Shown here: one piece after another, positions 5,202-6,885 of the stretch
Layout: every line of letters starts with the position of its first letter
Numbering within the stretch: the first letter of the stretch is position 1
Source of the DNA: an uncultured Desulfovibrionaceae bacterium
GTDB lineage: Bacteria > Desulfobacterota > Desulfovibrionia > Desulfovibrionales > Desulfovibrionaceae
DNA length: 6,885 nt
Assembly (NCBI GenBank): GCA_947037905.1
Contig: CAMQUX010000072.1
Coordinates: 1-6,885 of the forward strand
Direction: 5' to 3'
Made by a program: the position numbers and the translations under genes
The notes under the pieces: model-generated
What the model was told of the DNA's origin: nothing
The model's database searches: none
The model's input: only the letters and a program-made list of their open reading frames with translations

Positions 5202-6885
5202 ATGAGCATTAAAGCACGAATACTGATTGGTTTTTTACTATCAATTTTTCTCACTGCTACAGGCATAACTACAATTACAGCCTTAGAGATGAAAAATTCT
5301 GCACAAGAGCAATACTGGGCAACTTCGCATGTTCAGCTACGCTTAGTTGACCAGTATTTTTCCGCTTTTTTTAATGACAATATTCAAACAACGGCTTTTT
5401 TAGCACAAAATTCAGATTTAACAGAATCATCTGAATTATTTTTAGATTATTCCGATCCTGAAAAAAAAGTAGCTTATGATTTAAAAAAGCTTGATCCCAA
5501 AGCTCAAGAAGTAATTAAAATTTGGCGCGAAGTTCAACTTGTAAAACCAGCCATATTCGAGATATTTGCAGGATTTCCTAACCGCAGTTATGGTTCAAGT
5601 TTACCTGATCCTCCTAGTGCTGGTTTCGATTCTACCAAACGCCCTTGGTATATAGCAGCAAAGAAAAATACATCAAAGCATGGAGTCATAGGAAAGGCAT
5701 ATATATCACATACAGGCGATCCTGTTGCTGCTGTTGCGTCTAGAATAGAATCACCAACTGGAGAATTTTTAGGTGCAGTTGCTCTTGATATTAGTTTAAA
5801 CACCTTAAATGATTTAATAAGCAGCCTTAATTTTGGCGAAACAGGATATTTTGTGCTTATTGAAGAAAGTGGGCGTGTAATTGGTAATCCTAAAAATCCA
5901 ACTCATAACTTTAAAATGATCGGAGATTTACCTGAAAAAGCATGGAAAGAAATTTTTGATGCAAATACTCGAACTCTGCTAACTAGTATTGATGGGGTAG
6001 AGGTTTTTGTTTCAAGCATACAAAGTGCAACAGGCTTTCGTATTCTATCTATTGTTTCAACAGATGAAATTTACGCTAGTATGTATAAAATGCTTTGGAA
6101 AATATCACTACTCACTTTACTTTGTGAAATTATAATATTTACTATAGCTCTTTATTTTGTACGCTCAATATTCTCTCCGCTAAATATGCTTGTAGATGGT
6201 GCAAACAAACTGGCTCAAGGAGATTTTTCAGCCGTTCCTGCTAGCAAAAATTTCTATGGCGAATTACTTGTTCTGCGAAATACTATGCAGAATATGGCAA
6301 ATGAACTAAAAGAACGATTAGGATTTGCTCAAAGTATTATGCATGGTATATCTATGCCCTTCATGGTTGCAGATACTCAAGGAAAAATTATTTATATAAA
6401 TAAGCAGTTTATTGATTTTTTAGGACTAACAGACAAGCCAAAAACATATTACGGCGAAACTGTTCATAATCTATTGCAATTAGAAGAAGGCAACGTAAGT
6501 ATGCTCGACAAAACAATAGCAACAGGTAACTCTGAATACCTTGTACCTATAGAGTATACGAACTATCTAAATGAAAAAAAATCTATACTTGTAACCAGCA
6601 CACCACTACTTGATTTAGATGGAAAGTTGCTTGGTGGTTCCATGCTTGTTTCAGACATAACTGAGGCACGTGTGCAACAGAACAAAATTCTAGAGCTTAA
6701 TAAGCAGATTATTGCTTCTGTAAAAGGTGCACAAAATATCTCAGGAGATCAGACCTCTGCATTTGAAACTCTTGTCTTGCAGCTCCAAAATACCTCACAA
6801 ACAGCAGAAGACCAAGAAAATGCATCTGAACAAACAACTATGCAAATAGATGATATGATACAAACCCTTGAGGACTTATCAGAAC
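5202..6885 (+). CDS. Methyl-accepting chemotaxis protein with dCache, HAMP and PAS domains (3' end outside the window)
   Basis: Inner-membrane chemoreceptor expected to signal to CheA/CheW. It is open to the window end with 561 complete codons visible and no stop. The start ATG has GAG 6 nt upstream and a basic MSIKAR leader. In order: TM1 (about 7-28); an extracytoplasmic dCache-like sensor (about 29-296); TM2 (about 298-320); HAMP (about 321-373, with SPLNMLVDGANKLAQGDF); a cytoplasmic PAS domain (about 374-490, with PFMVADTQGKIIYIN and ending SDITEAR); then the start of a Gln/Glu-rich helical segment (491 onward) leading into the signalling hairpin, which is not visible. The sensor has RPWY (147-150), Y167 and D196, resembling the amino-acid-binding dCache_1 motif, although the upstream aromatic is F142 rather than Tyr; the ligand is therefore only suggested. 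Because the conserved hairpin tip is missing, another dCache-HAMP-PAS output cannot be fully excluded, but the helical continuation fits an MCP. Confidence 0.85.
   Translation, partial: MSIKARILIGFLLSIFLTATGITTITALEMKNSAQEQYWATSHVQLRLVDQYFSAFFNDNIQTTAFLAQNSDLTESSELFLDYSDPEKKVAYDLKKLDPKAQEVIKIWREVQLVKPAIFEIFAGFPNRSYGSSLPDPPSAGFDSTKRPWYIAAKKNTSKHGVIGKAYISHTGDPVAAVASRIESPTGEFLGAVALDISLNTLNDLISSLNFGETGYFVLIEESGRVIGNPKNPTHNFKMIGDLPEKAWKEIFDANTRTLLTSIDGVEVFVSSIQSATGFRILSIVSTDEIYASMYKMLWKISLLTLLCEIIIFTIALYFVRSIFSPLNMLVDGANKLAQGDFSAVPASKNFYGELLVLRNTMQNMANELKERLGFAQSIMHGISMPFMVADTQGKIIYINKQFIDFLGLTDKPKTYYGETVHNLLQLEEGNVSMLDKTIATGNSEYLVPIEYTNYLNEKKSILVTSTPLLDLDGKLLGGSMLVSDITEARVQQNKILELNKQIIASVKGAQNISGDQTSAFETLVLQLQNTSQTAEDQENASEQTTMQIDDMIQTLEDLSE

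Noticed and set aside
5588..5803. Minus-strand open frame inside the MCP gene
   Set aside because: The + strand carries a continuous, domain-consistent chemoreceptor frame here; the minus frame has no family features.

Overview
The window is AT-rich bacterial DNA with five protein-coding regions, all on the + strand and separated by unusually long AT-rich gaps. In order they are the 3' part of mqnE, complete mqnC, complete mqnA, a dCMP deaminase gene (comEB type) overlapping ribD, and the 5' part of a methyl-accepting chemotaxis protein (MCP) gene. No rRNA, tRNA, CRISPR array, insertion sequence or phage gene was seen.

Region 1-3053 holds three genes of the futalosine route to menaquinone. 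MqnA dehydrates chorismate to 3-[(1-carboxyvinyl)oxy]benzoate. MqnE, a radical-SAM enzyme, joins this to SAM to give aminofutalosine. After the adenine or hypoxanthine base is removed by an enzyme not encoded here, MqnC, a second radical-SAM enzyme, cyclises dehypoxanthine futalosine. The genes do not overlap: 288 nt lie between mqnE and mqnC and 212 nt between mqnC and mqnA. The first gap carries small AT-rich repeats. The second has a cluster of palindromes around a TATAAT hexamer and may hold a regulated promoter for mqnA.

Region 3054-4806 begins with a weak hairpin/T-run terminator after mqnA, followed by a short leader and a good Shine-Dalgarno. It then encodes two zinc deaminases of the cytidine-deaminase fold: a dCMP deaminase (dUMP supply) and the bifunctional RibD (riboflavin pathway). 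They are probably translationally coupled, with ribD starting at a TTG inside the end of the deaminase gene. Other riboflavin genes (ribE, ribBA, ribH) do not follow.

Region 4807-5201 is non-coding, with DnaA-box-like 9-mers, inverted repeats and a possible flagellar sigma-28 promoter. Region 5202-6885 encodes a transmembrane chemoreceptor (dCache sensor, HAMP, PAS) cut by the window end before its signalling tip.

The futalosine pathway, a comEB-ribD pair as I recall it from Desulfovibrio, a dCache-HAMP-PAS MCP, strong AT bias and loose gene packing suggest a low-GC, motile member of the Desulfovibrionaceae. A reduced-genome, Lawsonia-like lineage would fit. This is an inference without database support, and a Campylobacterota origin is a weaker alternative. 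The coding content looks like ordinary core metabolism; I found no convincing new system. The most interesting signals are the mqnC-mqnA palindrome cluster, the in-frame duplication at the MqnC C-terminus and the possible sigma-28 promoter.
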